From the NCBI RefSeq assembly GCF_009763805.1, contig NZ_CP046804.1, positions 3,286,001 to 3,350,000 of the forward strand: a stretch of DNA of 64,000 nt. The letters run 5' to 3'. The stretch comes from Vibrio cidicii (GTDB lineage: Bacteria > Pseudomonadota > Gammaproteobacteria > Enterobacterales > Vibrionaceae). Under the pieces are notes generated by a model. It worked only from the letters and a program-made list of their open reading frames with translations. It was not told the origin of the DNA and searched no databases. Below are positions 9,185-18,564 of the stretch, in pieces (within the stretch, counting starts at the first letter, position 1; every line of letters begins with the position of its first letter). Both the position numbers and the translations under genes were made by a program.

Positions 9185-10954
9185 TTATCTTTCAAGGGCT
9201 TGATGGTGCTTGAGATACGCCTCGGCGCCGCTTACAGTCATGTATTTCGCCAGAGTCTTCTCGGGGACATCACGCAAGTCCACCACGATCAGGCCATCCA
9301 GTGCGTTGTTAAACGCAGGATCGACATTAAAGCACACCAGTTTGCCATTGAGTCCTAAATATTGCCGCAACAGCACAGGTACGCTTTTCCCTTCATCGAG
9401 ACGGGCAATAACGCGCGACAACAGTTGCAAATCGCCGAGCGCCGTCAACATGCTGGTGTTCCAGCCGAGGTGAGCCTCGGGCAGCGGATTGAGTGGCTTC
9501 ACATGTTCGGCATTGGCCGTATCATAATGGTGCAGCGTCATCGATTGGGCCAGTAGCTGTCGCGCTGCTGGGCTGTAATCGTTGCTGATGCTCACCGGAC
9601 CGAACAGATGCGTGTATTGAGGATGCTGGTGGACGAAAGTGGCGATCCCTTTCCACAGCAGCAGCAGCGCGCTCATGCTGCGTTGGTACTCGGCGGTGAT
9701 CACCGAGCGTCCCATTTCAATCGACTGACCAAGCTGAGAAAGAAAACGCTGATCGTACTCAAACAGAGTGCGTGAATAAAGGCCATCAATCCCCAGTTGC
9801 GCTTGCAGCTCGTCCACTAAGCCAAGACGATAAGCGCCCACTAAGCATTGCTGTTCATCATCCCACACAAACAGATGATGGTAGTAGTGATCAAAATGGT
9901 CGATATCTATCGCGTTACCCGTTCCTTCGCCGACGGCGCGAAAGTTAATTTCACGTTGGCGGCCAATTTCATGCAGCAAAGAGGGGATTTGCGATGCTTT
10001 GGTACAATAGACGCTGAACTCACCCTGTTTCAACAGCCGTGCATCACGTGGCAGCATAGCCAACTCGCGCAGCAGTATTGTTTTGTCGAGCGGCTGCGCA
10101 ATCGGCTCTTGGCTCTCTGAGTCACGATTGGACGCTACTTTGCCGTCCCCTCTGTGGCCGAGTAAATACGTGTTGAGGCGCAAATAACTGACCAACTGCT
10201 CATCATTGAGCGTGGTCACTTCTTTGTATTTTATCGCTTGACCAATGGAGAGTTGGATCGGCTGGTTGTTTTTGTTCAGCAGTTCTCGCCCGAGCATCAG
10301 CGTGCGCAGTAAGGGGTGAATTTTGCCCGCCATATAAAAGCGCTGCGAGTTTTGTCCATTAATAAACACGGGCACCGCGGTGGCTCTGTTCTTGCGGATC
10401 AAGGCGCTGACAGAGCGGCTCCAGTCTTTATCTTCCACTCGGCACTGTTTGCGGTCGACCAATTGCGACACCTCGCCCGCAGGGAAGACCAATAATAAGC
10501 CGCCCTGAGCAAGGTGTTTGTTGGCGTCGCGCAGTGCTTTCATATTGGATTTCATCGCATCTTTGCTTTCAAATACATCGACACCGATAAACAGCTTATC
10601 CAGCTCCGGCACAGTTTTGAGGTATTGATTGGCTAAGATCTGCACGTCGCTGCGAATGGTGAGCAGTAGCTCCGCCAAAATAACCCCTTCGACACAACCA
10701 AGCGGATGGTTCGCCACCACTACCGTTGGGCCGATTTGCGGTACGGAATCCAATGACCCGCGCGCGATATGATAGTCGATACCCAGCACTTGCAAGGTGT
10801 AGCGCAGGAAAGCAGGGGTGTTGCAGCCCACTGGGCGCTGCATATAAAACTTATCCAGTTTGCTCAAACCGGTCATCCACTCCGCGACGTTTTCGCCGAT
10901 GCCAAATGGGGTCTTACGTGGGAGACGGAAAGGGCTGCTTGTTGTCATAGTCAC
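9185..10954 (-). CDS. olsF: Bifunctional acyltransferase, OlsF-type (ornithine lipid synthesis)
   Basis: A 589-residue two-domain protein. Residues about 80-220 are a PlsC-like acyltransferase with the ANHPLGCVEG catalytic histidine segment and a VFPAGEVS motif. Residues about 320-470 resemble the OlsB/GNAT-type N-acyltransferases once annotated as hemolysins. This arrangement matches OlsF, which makes ornithine lipids from ornithine and acyl donors. In V. cholerae the equivalent gene is, as I recall, VC0489 in the same neighbourhood. A Pho box lies upstream at 11027-11044, fitting production of phosphorus-free lipids under phosphate starvation. The main alternative is an unrelated lysophospholipid acyltransferase fusion. 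Confidence 0.8.
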   Translation of the reverse strand: MTMTTSSPFRLPRKTPFGIGENVAEWMTGLSKLDKFYMQRPVGCNTPAFLRYTLQVLGIDYHIARGSLDSVPQIGPTVVVANHPLGCVEGVILAELLLTIRSDVQILANQYLKTVPELDKLFIGVDVFESKDAMKSNMKALRDANKHLAQGGLLLVFPAGEVSQLVDRKQCRVEDKDWSRSVSALIRKNRATAVPVFINGQNSQRFYMAGKIHPLLRTLMLGRELLNKNNQPIQLSIGQAIKYKEVTTLNDEQLVSYLRLNTYLLGHRGDGKVASNRDSESQEPIAQPLDKTILLRELAMLPRDARLLKQGEFSVYCTKASQIPSLLHEIGRQREINFRAVGEGTGNAIDIDHFDHYYHHLFVWDDEQQCLVGAYRLGLVDELQAQLGIDGLYSRTLFEYDQRFLSQLGQSIEMGRSVITAEYQRSMSALLLLWKGIATFVHQHPQYTHLFGPVSISNDYSPAARQLLAQSMTLHHYDTANAEHVKPLNPLPEAHLGWNTSMLTALGDLQLLSRVIARLDEGKSVPVLLRQYLGLNGKLVCFNVDPAFNNALDGLIVVDLRDVPEKTLAKYMTVSGAEAYLKHHQALER

Positions 10955-11026
10955 CTCTAGACAGTATTGCTAAAGGCATGCTAAGGCGGCTTTGTGACAG
11001 CCAAGCGGCACAATGATGAGGCTTTA

Positions 11027-11044
11027 GTGACGTACGCGTGACAG
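11027..11044 (-). promoter_or_regulatory. Pho box (PhoB-binding site) upstream of olsF
   Basis: Read on the minus strand: CTGTCAC, four bases (GCGT), then ACGTCAC. This is two TGTCA-like repeats with the 11-base spacing of the PhoB consensus. It lies 73-90 bases before the olsF start and is oriented toward it. Established knowledge: PhoB activates phosphate-starvation genes from such direct repeats. Binding here is inferred. Confidence 0.6.
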
Positions 11045-11222
11045 TTCAGTGAAGGGGCTTTTAAGTTCAATGCAACAATGATTAATTTAATTGATATAAA
11101 TAATCCATCGCTCACAAATTATACTAATTTTGCATCAAATCCTAAGTTTGGGTGTTAACTTGCAAATGCGGGATAAAAAAATAACGCATAAGTCAATAAA
11201 CCTTTGTTTTGCTGCTCTGGAA

Positions 11223-11260
11223 AAACGGGAATCGATATCGGTTCCCGTTTCTTTTTCTTC
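11223..11260 (+). terminator. Strong intrinsic terminator with no gene before it
   Basis: AAACGGGAA (11223-11231) pairs with TTCCCGTTT (11242-11250). The inner bases also pair, so the stem is about 12 base pairs with a four-base loop, followed by CTTTTTCTTCTTC. Upstream on the plus strand there is no annotated gene because olsF is divergent. It may end an unknown small RNA or act as a leader attenuator of the SIMPL gene. Confidence 0.7.
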
Positions 11261-11341
11261 TTCACGGCGTTTCTTAGTCTTGAAGCAATAAATACGCTAT
11301 GTTTTAGCCAGTTACCCATTTTCCCCACTAAGGACAGAATA

Positions 11342-12059
11342 ATGAAAGAGCTCAATAGTAGGGCCGCGTTGATTTTAGGTATTTCCCTGATGCTAGGCTT
11401 GGGATTGCTCGGCTATTTTTTGCAGCAGACCGCGATTCAGTTTAAAGCGTATGAGCGCGTGGTGACGGTCAAAGGCTTATCGGAGCGAGAATATCCAGCA
11501 GACACCGTTATCTGGCCGATCCAATTTACCGTCGCTGATAACGATGTGCAGAAACTGTTTACTCGGGTCGAGAGCCAAACGGCCATCATTGAAACGTTCC
11601 TCAAAGAAGCGGGGATTGACGAAAACGTCACGCTCGCAGCGCCAGCGGTGATCGACAAAAAAGCGCAACAATATGGCGGTGAAATGGAGCCGCAATATCG
11701 CTATCTGGCGACACAGACGATCACCGTGTTCAGCACCCAAGTGGATGCCGTGCGCCAAGCCATCAGCCAAATTGGCCGTTTGGGCAAGCAAGGCATCGTC
11801 TTCAACCAAGATCCTTACTACAACTCTGTGGTATACAGCTTTACGAAACTTAATGATGTCAAACCCGACATGATTGAAGAAGCCACTAAGAAACGCCCGT
11901 GAAGTGGCAGAAAAATTTGCCAAAGATTCGCACAGTACCCTTGGCAAAATTCGCAATGCTTCCCAAGGTCAGTTCACCATTTATGAGCGCGATAGCAATA
12001 CGCCACATATTAAAATCGTCCGAGTAGTTTCAACGGTGCAGTACTATTTGTCAGATTGA
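11342..12059 (+). CDS. SIMPL-domain (DUF541) protein, membrane-anchored, frameshifted in this read
   Basis: A repaired protein of 238 residues. Residues about 8-28 are a hydrophobic signal anchor (ALILGISLMLGLGLLGYFL), and the rest is one SIMPL domain facing the periplasm. The family is poorly understood; its E. coli member YggE is linked to oxidative stress. The frame breaks at AAGAAACGCC (11887-11896). Deleting one A restores ATKNAREVAEKFAKDS and joins the tail ending QYYLSD. ATG 11342 is chosen because the longer upstream frame runs through the terminator hairpin. A terminator-like hairpin follows. Confidence 0.85.
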
Positions 12060-12078
12060 GCGATGTAAAAATGCAAAA

Positions 12079-12099
12079 GGGCAGATTCATTCTGCCCCT
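12079..12099 (+). terminator. Terminator-like hairpin after the SIMPL gene
   Basis: GGGCAGA / TCTGCCC with loop TTCAT lies 20 bases after the stop. The T-run is weak, and the preceding A-run suggests it may also serve the opposite strand. Confidence 0.5.
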
Positions 12100-12129
12100 T
12101 CGTACTTTTACTGCGTGTTACGACTGAAT

Positions 12130-12240
12130 CTAACGGCTCGGCTTGATTGATGTATTGCGTGCAACCCAGCTCTGCATCGTATCTTTTTCCTCATCAGTAA
12201 TTAGACCTGCAGAGAGTAAGTCATTATGATAATGCGCCAT
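12130..12240 (-). pseudogene. Probable gene remnant, 36-codon open frame
   Basis: Encodes MAHYHNDLLSAGLITDEEKD and then 16 further residues ending in IKPSR. It reads like the amphipathic C-terminal end of a normal protein. There is no ribosome-binding sequence before the ATG and a stop lies five codons upstream. I do not recognise the family. It most likely is a leftover of a gene lost when this variable spot was rearranged, but a true small protein cannot be excluded. Confidence 0.3.
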
Positions 12241-12509
12241 ACAGTTTAGTTAGTTCTAATTTAGGTCGAAATACGGCTAGATAAAAGATATCCCTTAAGT
12301 GGTCAGTTATCGCTAATTACAATTGCTATATTCGTATTGATTCATAATATGATAAGGGACTGTTCCGAACCTTACTTTCTAATCAGTATTGCCGTGTGAG
12401 TTTTGGATTAGTAAACGTATGTCAAAAAGAAATAGGTTTTTTTAGCTCTAAATGACTTCTGTCCAAAAATAATTTATAAACTGTTTGCTATAGCCCCCTG
12501 TATTAGCCA

Positions 12510-13916
12510 TTAAAGAAGCCCACTCATTTCTGGCACGCTGTCGGCTTGCGCTAGCAAGTATTCGCACTCTGTTTGGATGAGTGACACACATAGTTCTATG
12601 TGTTCACGCTCTCCATCATCGATTCCTTGATCTTCAGTAAGGTCAATCGCTTCCTTCAGGGCATTTTTTATAGCACCAACGGTTTCTACCATTATGGAAG
12701 CCATTTTGGTGCCTGAATAACCCAGCAGAGCGCCGAATTCAGCTAAATCATAGCTGGTGATAGGGCGTTTGAAGTTACCTTTCGGCGGATTTTGAAAGTC
12801 TTCACTTTCCCAATCTCCAATCGACATTGCAAAATATTGAGGGATACTGGCGGCACGCCCCTCATCAGCAGACAACTTACCGCTTCGTGAGTTGCGTTTT
12901 GCTCCCTCTTGAGCGATGGCTTCTATGTTTACTAAATCATAAAAAGGGGTCAGCTCAAGGCCTTTAGGAGTGACGAAGAAGCTAATATTTTTACCATGAG
13001 CATCGTAGTTTAGCGTTACTAGATTAAAGAGCATCCATTGGGTGAGCTTTAGGTTAGTGATGACCGTGTCTACGGTTTTGACGCTCAGTAGGCGTGGGAA
13101 AGAAACGCCATCACGCATATATACGCCATCGCCTTCATCCCCATTCTGACGCTCGTATTTGTAACCTGGAGGTAAGTCAGTCGCCTGACAGCCATCAATC
13201 ACATGTCTTCGTTGAACGACATCACGAGCTTCAATATAGGCACGATCGAACCGCTCTATGATCAGTGTCCTAGTATTCCCAATGCGAGTTAACTCAACAT
13301 GAGCGACGTCCAAAACTGCTAGCTTGGCTAATGTCATGCAAAAGAACTCATTAACAGCAATACACGGTGCTCTACCGCTTTCAAACTTCAGAATGTAGTT
13401 CGAACTTAATTTGCCTTCGCCAAACCCCCATTCATCACCACGCTTAAGTAAGTTTAATTTGTTTTGCACACCTGCAACCGAAAGGCGAACCTTACCGTCC
13501 CAATATACTAATGGCGCTAGATTTCGCTCTAGTCGTTCTATTAGTTCATCATCAGGTACAGGTCTAAAACTAGTTTCTTGAGGTTCTGATTCTGGAACTC
13601 GAAAAGATAATGCGCCAGATGTTTCCGCACCAAGCTTACGAATCAGCCCGAACGTGTTGCTTTTGGAGATAGTGGTGTTTTGTATCATTTCCTCAAAGGC
13701 TTCTCCTTCAGGAAGGAGATTTCTGAGGTAGTTCTCAATACTACGTGGCGAAGCCCGATCATCGAAAGGGATGTGTGGCGAAATTGGGAAACCAGTGTGT
13801 TTCCATTCATCTTCATAGATGAATGAGAACTCTGTTTCTGTTCCGACAGGAAGAATCAAACGACCAATTTTGGTATTCGTACCGATAAACACGTCTAACT
13901 GTTGTAACTTACTCAT
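12510..13916 (-). CDS. hipA: HipA-type serine/threonine kinase toxin
   Basis: A 468-residue HipA-family kinase. The N-terminal couple domain contains ENYLRNLLPEGEAFEEM near residues 61-77. The ATP-loop motif LSVAGVQNKL has its Ser at about residue 146, corresponding to the autophosphorylated Ser150 of E. coli HipA. The catalytic NYDAHGKN is near 304-311 and the metal-binding TPFYDLVN near 323-330. All key residues are present, so it should be active. In E. coli HipA phosphorylates glutamyl-tRNA synthetase; the target here is unknown. ATG 13916 is chosen because it overlaps the hipB stop, as usual for toxin-antitoxin pairs. It lies in the variable segment beside tRNA-Ile2. Confidence 0.9.
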   Translation of the reverse strand: MSKLQQLDVFIGTNTKIGRLILPVGTETEFSFIYEDEWKHTGFPISPHIPFDDRASPRSIENYLRNLLPEGEAFEEMIQNTTISKSNTFGLIRKLGAETSGALSFRVPESEPQETSFRPVPDDELIERLERNLAPLVYWDGKVRLSVAGVQNKLNLLKRGDEWGFGEGKLSSNYILKFESGRAPCIAVNEFFCMTLAKLAVLDVAHVELTRIGNTRTLIIERFDRAYIEARDVVQRRHVIDGCQATDLPPGYKYERQNGDEGDGVYMRDGVSFPRLLSVKTVDTVITNLKLTQWMLFNLVTLNYDAHGKNISFFVTPKGLELTPFYDLVNIEAIAQEGAKRNSRSGKLSADEGRAASIPQYFAMSIGDWESEDFQNPPKGNFKRPITSYDLAEFGALLGYSGTKMASIMVETVGAIKNALKEAIDLTEDQGIDDGEREHIELCVSLIQTECEYLLAQADSVPEMSGLL

Positions 13917-14244
13917 ACCAACCGTCCTCATTGTTTCTCACGCTGTTTTCAGCTTGGGAGGGTATTTGGCTATGTGGACGAACAAATAGGTTTACATCGA
14001 TAAGGCGTAACGATAGCCCTAAGATGTCCATGAGGATGAGTACATTGGCAAAGGTGACACTGGTATCGCCTTTTTCTACTTTCATGACTGTTCTACGAGA
14101 TAAGTTGGCTTTTGAAGCGAGATCATCAATACGCCAGCCTCTATCGGTGCGTTTTGAGCGAATGGCGCTCCCCAGCGTTTCCATACTGAACTCGGTATTC
14201 AAATCAGGCATAGGTTGTGCCTTTACCATCTTACCTTTTTTCAT
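13909..14244 (-). CDS. hipB: HipB-type antitoxin, XRE-family repressor
   Basis: A 111-residue protein with a helix-turn-helix at about residues 24-80 (LGSAIRSKRTDRGWRIDDLA and SRRTVMKVEKGDTS). It is expected to neutralise HipA and to repress the operon. Its last codons overlap the hipA start by eight bases, indicating translational coupling. The C-terminal tail (SQAENSVRNNEDGWYE) is flexible, as in other HipB proteins. An AAAAGG ribosome-binding sequence precedes ATG 14244. Inverted repeats lie in the promoter region upstream. Confidence 0.9.
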   Translation of the reverse strand: MKKGKMVKAQPMPDLNTEFSMETLGSAIRSKRTDRGWRIDDLASKANLSRRTVMKVEKGDTSVTFANVLILMDILGLSLRLIDVNLFVRPHSQIPSQAENSVRNNEDGWYE

Positions 14245-14293
14245 AAGTGCCTTTTAATGTACTTTTGTCACTATTGAGTTCGTCTTAATATAT

Positions 14294-14313
14294 AAGTTCA
14301 CTATAACTCACTT
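14294..14313. promoter_or_regulatory. Possible HipB operator
   Basis: AAGT-N4-TATA-N4-ACTT is an interrupted palindrome 50 bases upstream of hipB. HipB-type repressors bind palindromes in their own promoters. The assignment is inference from position and symmetry. Confidence 0.35.
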
Positions 14314-14523
14314 TTGTCGTGACTGTATAAGGAATTAGCTATAAGTGCAATTTAAGTTACTTATGGTTGGTTTGCGAGTTCAATCTCTCTCTTTGTTCTC
14401 TATGAGAGAGTTTTATCAGCCAGAACGACATATTTGGCAACAGCGGAGTATTCAGATTAGTATTGGAAGAAGACAGAGAAGAGTGCGTGATCGGGGCTTA
14501 CCTGACCCAAAATCGTCAGGTAC

Positions 14524-14557
14524 AAAAAAAGGTTAGTAAACATTACGCTTACTAACC
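14524..14557 (-). terminator. Terminator of tRNA-Ile2
   Basis: On the minus strand GGTTAGTAA pairs with TTACTAACC and is followed by seven T residues, 11 bases after the tRNA 3' end. Confidence 0.85.
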
Positions 14558-14567
14558 TTCTGGAATT

Positions 14568-14643
14568 TGGTGGCCCCTCCCAGACTTGAACTGGGGACCA
14601 ATCGATTATGAGTCGACTGCTCTAACCACTGAGCTAAGGGGCC
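14568..14643 (-). tRNA. ileX: tRNA-Ile2 with CAU anticodon (lysidine type)
   Basis: A 76-base tRNA with genomic CCA. The acceptor stem is GGCCCC / GGGGCC and the anticodon CAT is at 14608-14610. The D-arm (CTTAGCTCAGTGGTTAGAGC) and the acceptor match E. coli ileX closely, not elongator or initiator tRNA-Met. C34 is then expected to be modified by TilS to lysidine to read AUA. Automated annotation usually labels such genes tRNA-Met. In V. cholerae this tRNA next to rpoD is the VSP-II insertion site. Confidence 0.85.
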
Positions 14644-14657
14644 AAATAAGAGCCAAG

Positions 14658-14686
14658 ATTATAGGAGAACTAGGGCAGGGTGTCTA
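14658..14686 (-). promoter_or_regulatory. Sigma70 promoter of tRNA-Ile2
   Basis: On the minus strand TAGACA, 17 bases, then TATAAT, ending 15 bases before the mature tRNA 5' end. Confidence 0.75.
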
Positions 14687-14741
14687 GACGTTATAACGGC
14701 TAATTGCGCTTAGTTTTTATTCACTTAGCATAATAAAAAAC

Positions 14742-14771
14742 AAAAAAGGTGAGCCGAGGCTCACCTTTTTT
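14742..14771 (-). terminator. Terminator of the rpsU-yqeY-dnaG-rpoD operon
   Basis: GGTGAGCC / GGCTCACC flanked by A- and T-runs, directly after the rpoD stop. The flanking runs make it potentially bidirectional. Confidence 0.9.
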
Positions 14772-14786
14772 CTGAAACACGCCGTG

Positions 14787-16662
14787 TTATTCGTCTAAGA
14801 AGCTGCGCAGTGTTTCTGAGCGGCTTGGGTGACGCAGTTTACGTAGTGCTTTTGCTTCGATCTGACGGATACGCTCACGCGTTACATCGAACTGCTTGCC
14901 CACTTCTTCTAGAGTGTGGTCGGTGTTCATGTCGATACCAAAGCGCATACGCAGTACTTTTGCTTCACGAGGTGTTAGGCCAGCAAGAACGTCTTTAGTC
15001 GCCGCTTTCAGGCTAGTCGCTGTTGCTGAGTCTAGTGGTAGTTCGAGCGTAGTATCCTCGATGAAATCGCCTAGATGAGAATCTTCGTCGTCACCGATAG
15101 GTGTCTCCATGGAGATTGGCTCTTTGGCAATTTTCAGTACTTTACGGATCTTGTCTTCTGGCATCTGCATGCGCTCAGCCAGTTTCTTCCGGTAGTGGCT
15201 CACGGCCCATCTCTTGCAGCATTTGACGCGAGATACGGTTGAGCTTGTTGATCGTTTCGATCATGTGTACCGGAATACGAATGGTTCGGGCTTGGTCCGC
15301 GATAGAGCGAGTGATCGCCTGACGAATCCACCATGTCGCATAAGTTGAGAACTTGTAACCACGACGGTATTCAAACTTATCTACCGCTTTCATCAAGCCG
15401 ATGTTGCCTTCCTGAATGAGGTCGAGGAATTGCAAGCCACGGTTGGTGTACTTCTTCGCGATAGAAATAACCAGACGTAAGTTTGCTTCCACCATCTCTT
15501 TCTTCGCACGGCGAGCTTTCGCTTCACCGATAGACATGCGACGGCTGATGTCTTTGATGTTGTTAACAGACAAAGACGTTTCTTCTTCAATCGCTTTCAG
15601 TTTGGCGATAGAGCGACGAATGTCTTCTTCATGTTGGCGGATTTTTTCTGCGTATGGTTTGTCTGAGGCGAGGATCTGATCTAGCCATGCCTCGTTAGAT
15701 TCGTTGCCTGTAAACAGAGCAATGAACGATTTTTTCGGCATCTTTGCGATTTCGACCGCTGATTTCATGATCAAACGTTCTTGTGTGCGAACGCGATCCA
15801 TTGCCGTGCGAAGTTCGTTAACCAGATGATCAAACTGCTTTGGTGTGAGACGGAATTCTTTGAATACTTCCAGCATCACTTCATGAGCTTGAGCAACCTG
15901 AGCGCTGTCGTAGCCGTGCTCGTTGATAGCAAGCTGAACGTTCTGGTAGCTGTTACGCAGTTGTGAGAACTTCTCAAGTGCAACTTCAGGATCGATGCCG
16001 ATGTCTTCATCAGAATCTGAGCTTGAATCGTCGCCGTCTTCATCCTCGTCTTCATCGTCGTCAATGTCGTTGCTGTCTTCGTCTTCCAAATCCGCTTCGG
16101 CTAACTCAGAACCGATGTGTGTTGCAGTAGGAGCGGTGGTTTCGTCAGCGTTAGGATCGACAAAACCACTGATAAGGTCGGTCAGACGAAGCTCTTCTGC
16201 CTGCACTTTATCAAACTGCTCAAGGATGTAAGGAATTGTGCCTGGGTATTCAGCCACTGAAGATTGTACTTGGTTGATACCATCTTCAATACGCTTGGCG
16301 ATGTCAATTTCGCCTTCGCGTGTTAGCAGTTCTACCGTGCCCATTTCGCGCATGTACATACGCACGGGATCCGTGGTACGGCCAATTTCGCTTTCTACAC
16401 TCGAAAGTGCAGCCGCTGCCGCTTCGGCTGCGTCTTCATCGGTAATGTTTGTTTCATCACTCAGCGACAGGTCATCAGCATCAGGAGCAGTTTCTACTAC
16501 TTTGATGCCCATGTCGTTGATCATCTGAATGATATCTTCCACCTGCTCGGAATCAACGATCTCGGCAGGTAGGTGGTCATTTACTTCGGCGTAGGTCAGA
16601 TAGCCTTGCTCTTTGCCACGAATGACAAGTAGTTTTAGCTGTGACTGCGGATTATGATCCAT
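14787..16662 (-). CDS. rpoD: RNA polymerase primary sigma factor sigma70, frameshifted in this read
   Basis: The housekeeping sigma factor. The repaired protein has 624 residues. It has region 1.1 at the start ([20 protein letters not shown]), a very acidic nonconserved segment near residues 195-220, region 2 with [14 protein letters not shown], and region 4 with the helix-turn-helix [20 protein letters not shown]. The frame breaks near 15183 at GTTTC (plus strand). Deleting one T restores [15 protein letters not shown]. Because RpoD is indispensable, this must be a sequence error. ATG 16662 is the family start; the longer open frame is not. Last gene of the operon. Confidence 0.97.
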
Positions 16663-16761
16663 AGACGGTATCCAACTTCGTAATCTGGTGAAGGAATTAG
16701 TATGCGAAATGCAAACCACTAACTATAGCAAATAAATTCGTTGCTGACTAATTAAACAGGG

Positions 16762-18529
16762 TTACGCTTTTAAATCTAGCATCAGTGCTAGCAGCTCCCT
16801 TCTTTCATCGGCTGATAAGCCGATACTTCTATCTTTTGCCTGCAGGTTTTCAATTTGCTTTTCGATGCACTGGGCAAGAATTTTATCCAGTGAATCCAAA
16901 AATATATCTTCTTCGTTATCTTCTACGAGAGGGATTTCCCAGCTCGCAAGACGAGACAGAAGGGTCTCATTCTGGCTACCGCGCCAGCTTTCTAACAATT
17001 GGCCCGTAGTGATATTGGGACGTGCTTGACACTTTTCAAGCACTTCTATCAATAAACTTAAGCCGGGTATGGTTAAGTGAGCGACTGAGCTCAGATCGGG
17101 CACCAATTGGGCAAAATCTGGGCGCTGGATTAACAAGGCGATGACTTCACGCATCGGGGTTCGCTTCAGCTCTCGGTGAGGCTGAGGCTTTTGTTCGCTT
17201 TGAGCTTGGCGCGCAATGAGTTGCTGCAATTGACGCTCATCAACCAAACCAAGTCGACGTCCCAACAATTCTCTCAAGTATAGACGTAAAGTTCCGCCTG
17301 GCACTTTATCAATTAATGGAACAGCGAGTGTACTGAGCTTTGCCATGCCCTCTTTGCTGCTCATGTCCACCTGTTGAGCAAGAGAGCTAAACATAAATTC
17401 AGACAGTGGTGTAGCACTGGCAGCTTGTCGCTCGAAACTCTGCTTTACCAAACTGGCGGATATAAGAATCCGGGTCTTCGCCGTCCGGTAGAAACATGAA
17501 CTTAAGTTGTCGCCCATCGGTCAGGTACGGCAGCGCGTTTTCCATTGCACGCCAAGCTGCTTCTCGGCCCGCCCGATCACCATCATAGCAACATACCACA
17601 GTGCTGGTTTGTCTGAACAACACTTGCAACTGATCGCCAGTGGTGGAGGTGCCAAGGGAAGCAACGGCGTAATCTACGCCATATTGCGCCAAGGCGACAA
17701 CATCCATATAGCCTTCGACCACCAAAATTTGTGGTGGCTCGCGATAGGCTTGCAATACTTCATAAAGGCCGTAGAGCTCTTTGCCTTTGTGGAAAATCGG
17801 TGTTTCAGGTGAGTTGAGGTATTTTGGCGTACCTTCGCCAATCACTCGCCCACCAAAACCGATGACCCGTCCACGGCGATCGCGGATGGGGAACATGACT
17901 CGGCCGCGAAAACGGTCGTAGCGATTGCCTTTGTCGTTTTCGATCAGCATGCCGCCCGAGACCAACATCTCTTGCGCACCATTGTGTTGGCCGAAATTTT
18001 TACGTACTAAATCCCACTCATCGGCGATGTAACCGATGCCAAATTTCTGCACTATTTCGCCTGAGAGGCCACGATTTTTCAGATAATCAATAGCTACTTT
18101 ACCTGCAGGCTGTTTGAGTTGGTTACGATAAAACTGTGCGATGCTTGTCATCAAGTCATACAAGCTACGTTTTTCGCTGCTGCTTGCTTGAGGGGCTTGG
18201 CTAAAGCGTCCACTGCCTTGAGTGCTCTGTTCTCTCGGTACATCTAGACCAAGATAAGAGGCGAGTTCTTCAATGGCTTCAACAAACTCGAGTCGTTCGT
18301 ATTCCATCATGAAGTCGATGGCATTGCCGTGCACACCGCAGCCGAAACAGTGGTAAAACTGCTTTTCCTGACTGACGCTGAACGAGGGGGTTTTCTCGTT
18401 GTGGAAAGGGCAGCAAGCACCGTAGTTCTTGCCTTTTTTCTTAAGTTTTACCCGTGCGTCAATGATATCGACGATATCTAGTCGAGCTAGGAGGTCATCA
18501 ATAAAACTGCGAGGGATGTGTCCTGCCAT
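16762..18529 (-). CDS. dnaG: DNA primase, frameshifted in this read
   Basis: Makes RNA primers for replication. The repaired protein has 588 residues. An N-terminal zinc-binding domain has CPFHNEKTPSF and HCFGCGVHGN. The TOPRIM core has VVEGYMDVVAL and CYDGDRAGREAA, and the C-terminal helical domain binds DnaB. The frame breaks near 17435 at GAAAC (plus strand). Deleting one A restores KAEFERQAASATPLSEF. The gene is essential, so a sequence error is favoured. MAGHIPRSFIDDLLAR at 18529 is the family start. It sits between yqeY and rpoD with a hairpin just upstream. Confidence 0.97.
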
Positions 18530-18564
18530 AAAACCTAATAAAAAAGAGAAGAGTAGATACAAAC

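Larger units (their letters stand above)
10955..11341. other. Divergent intergenic region with Pho box and an orphan terminator
   Basis: A 387-base spacer between olsF (leftward) and the SIMPL gene (rightward). It holds the Pho box at 11027-11044, an extra CTGTCAC half-site at 10994-11000 (minus strand), A/T-rich sequence at 11070-11150, and a strong rightward hairpin plus T-rich tail at 11223-11260. No protein-coding frame before 11342 is convincing. Confidence 0.6.
12060..12509. other. Left part of the variable segment next to hipBA
   Basis: About 450 A/T-richer bases between the SIMPL gene and hipA. They hold the hairpin at 12079, a 36-codon remnant frame at 12130-12240, and then about 270 bases (12241-12509) in which I see no gene, repeat or RNA. 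No copy of the tRNA 3' end (an attachment-site duplicate) is visible here. Confidence 0.5.
14245..14567. other. hipBA promoter region and spacer to tRNA-Ile2
   Basis: 323 bases without a supported gene. They contain a repeated ACTTTTGTC (near 14262 and 14310), the interrupted palindrome at 14294-14313, ATAAGT / ACTTAT at 14341-14364, and the tRNA terminator at 14524-14557. A 63-codon plus-strand frame at 14345-14536 resembles no protein family I know. Confidence 0.5.

Noticed and set aside
14345..14536. Plus-strand 63-codon frame before tRNA-Ile2, and a 47-codon frame in another phase of the same stretch
   Set aside because: No start signal or family resemblance; the ends run into the tRNA terminator hairpin. 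Probably chance.
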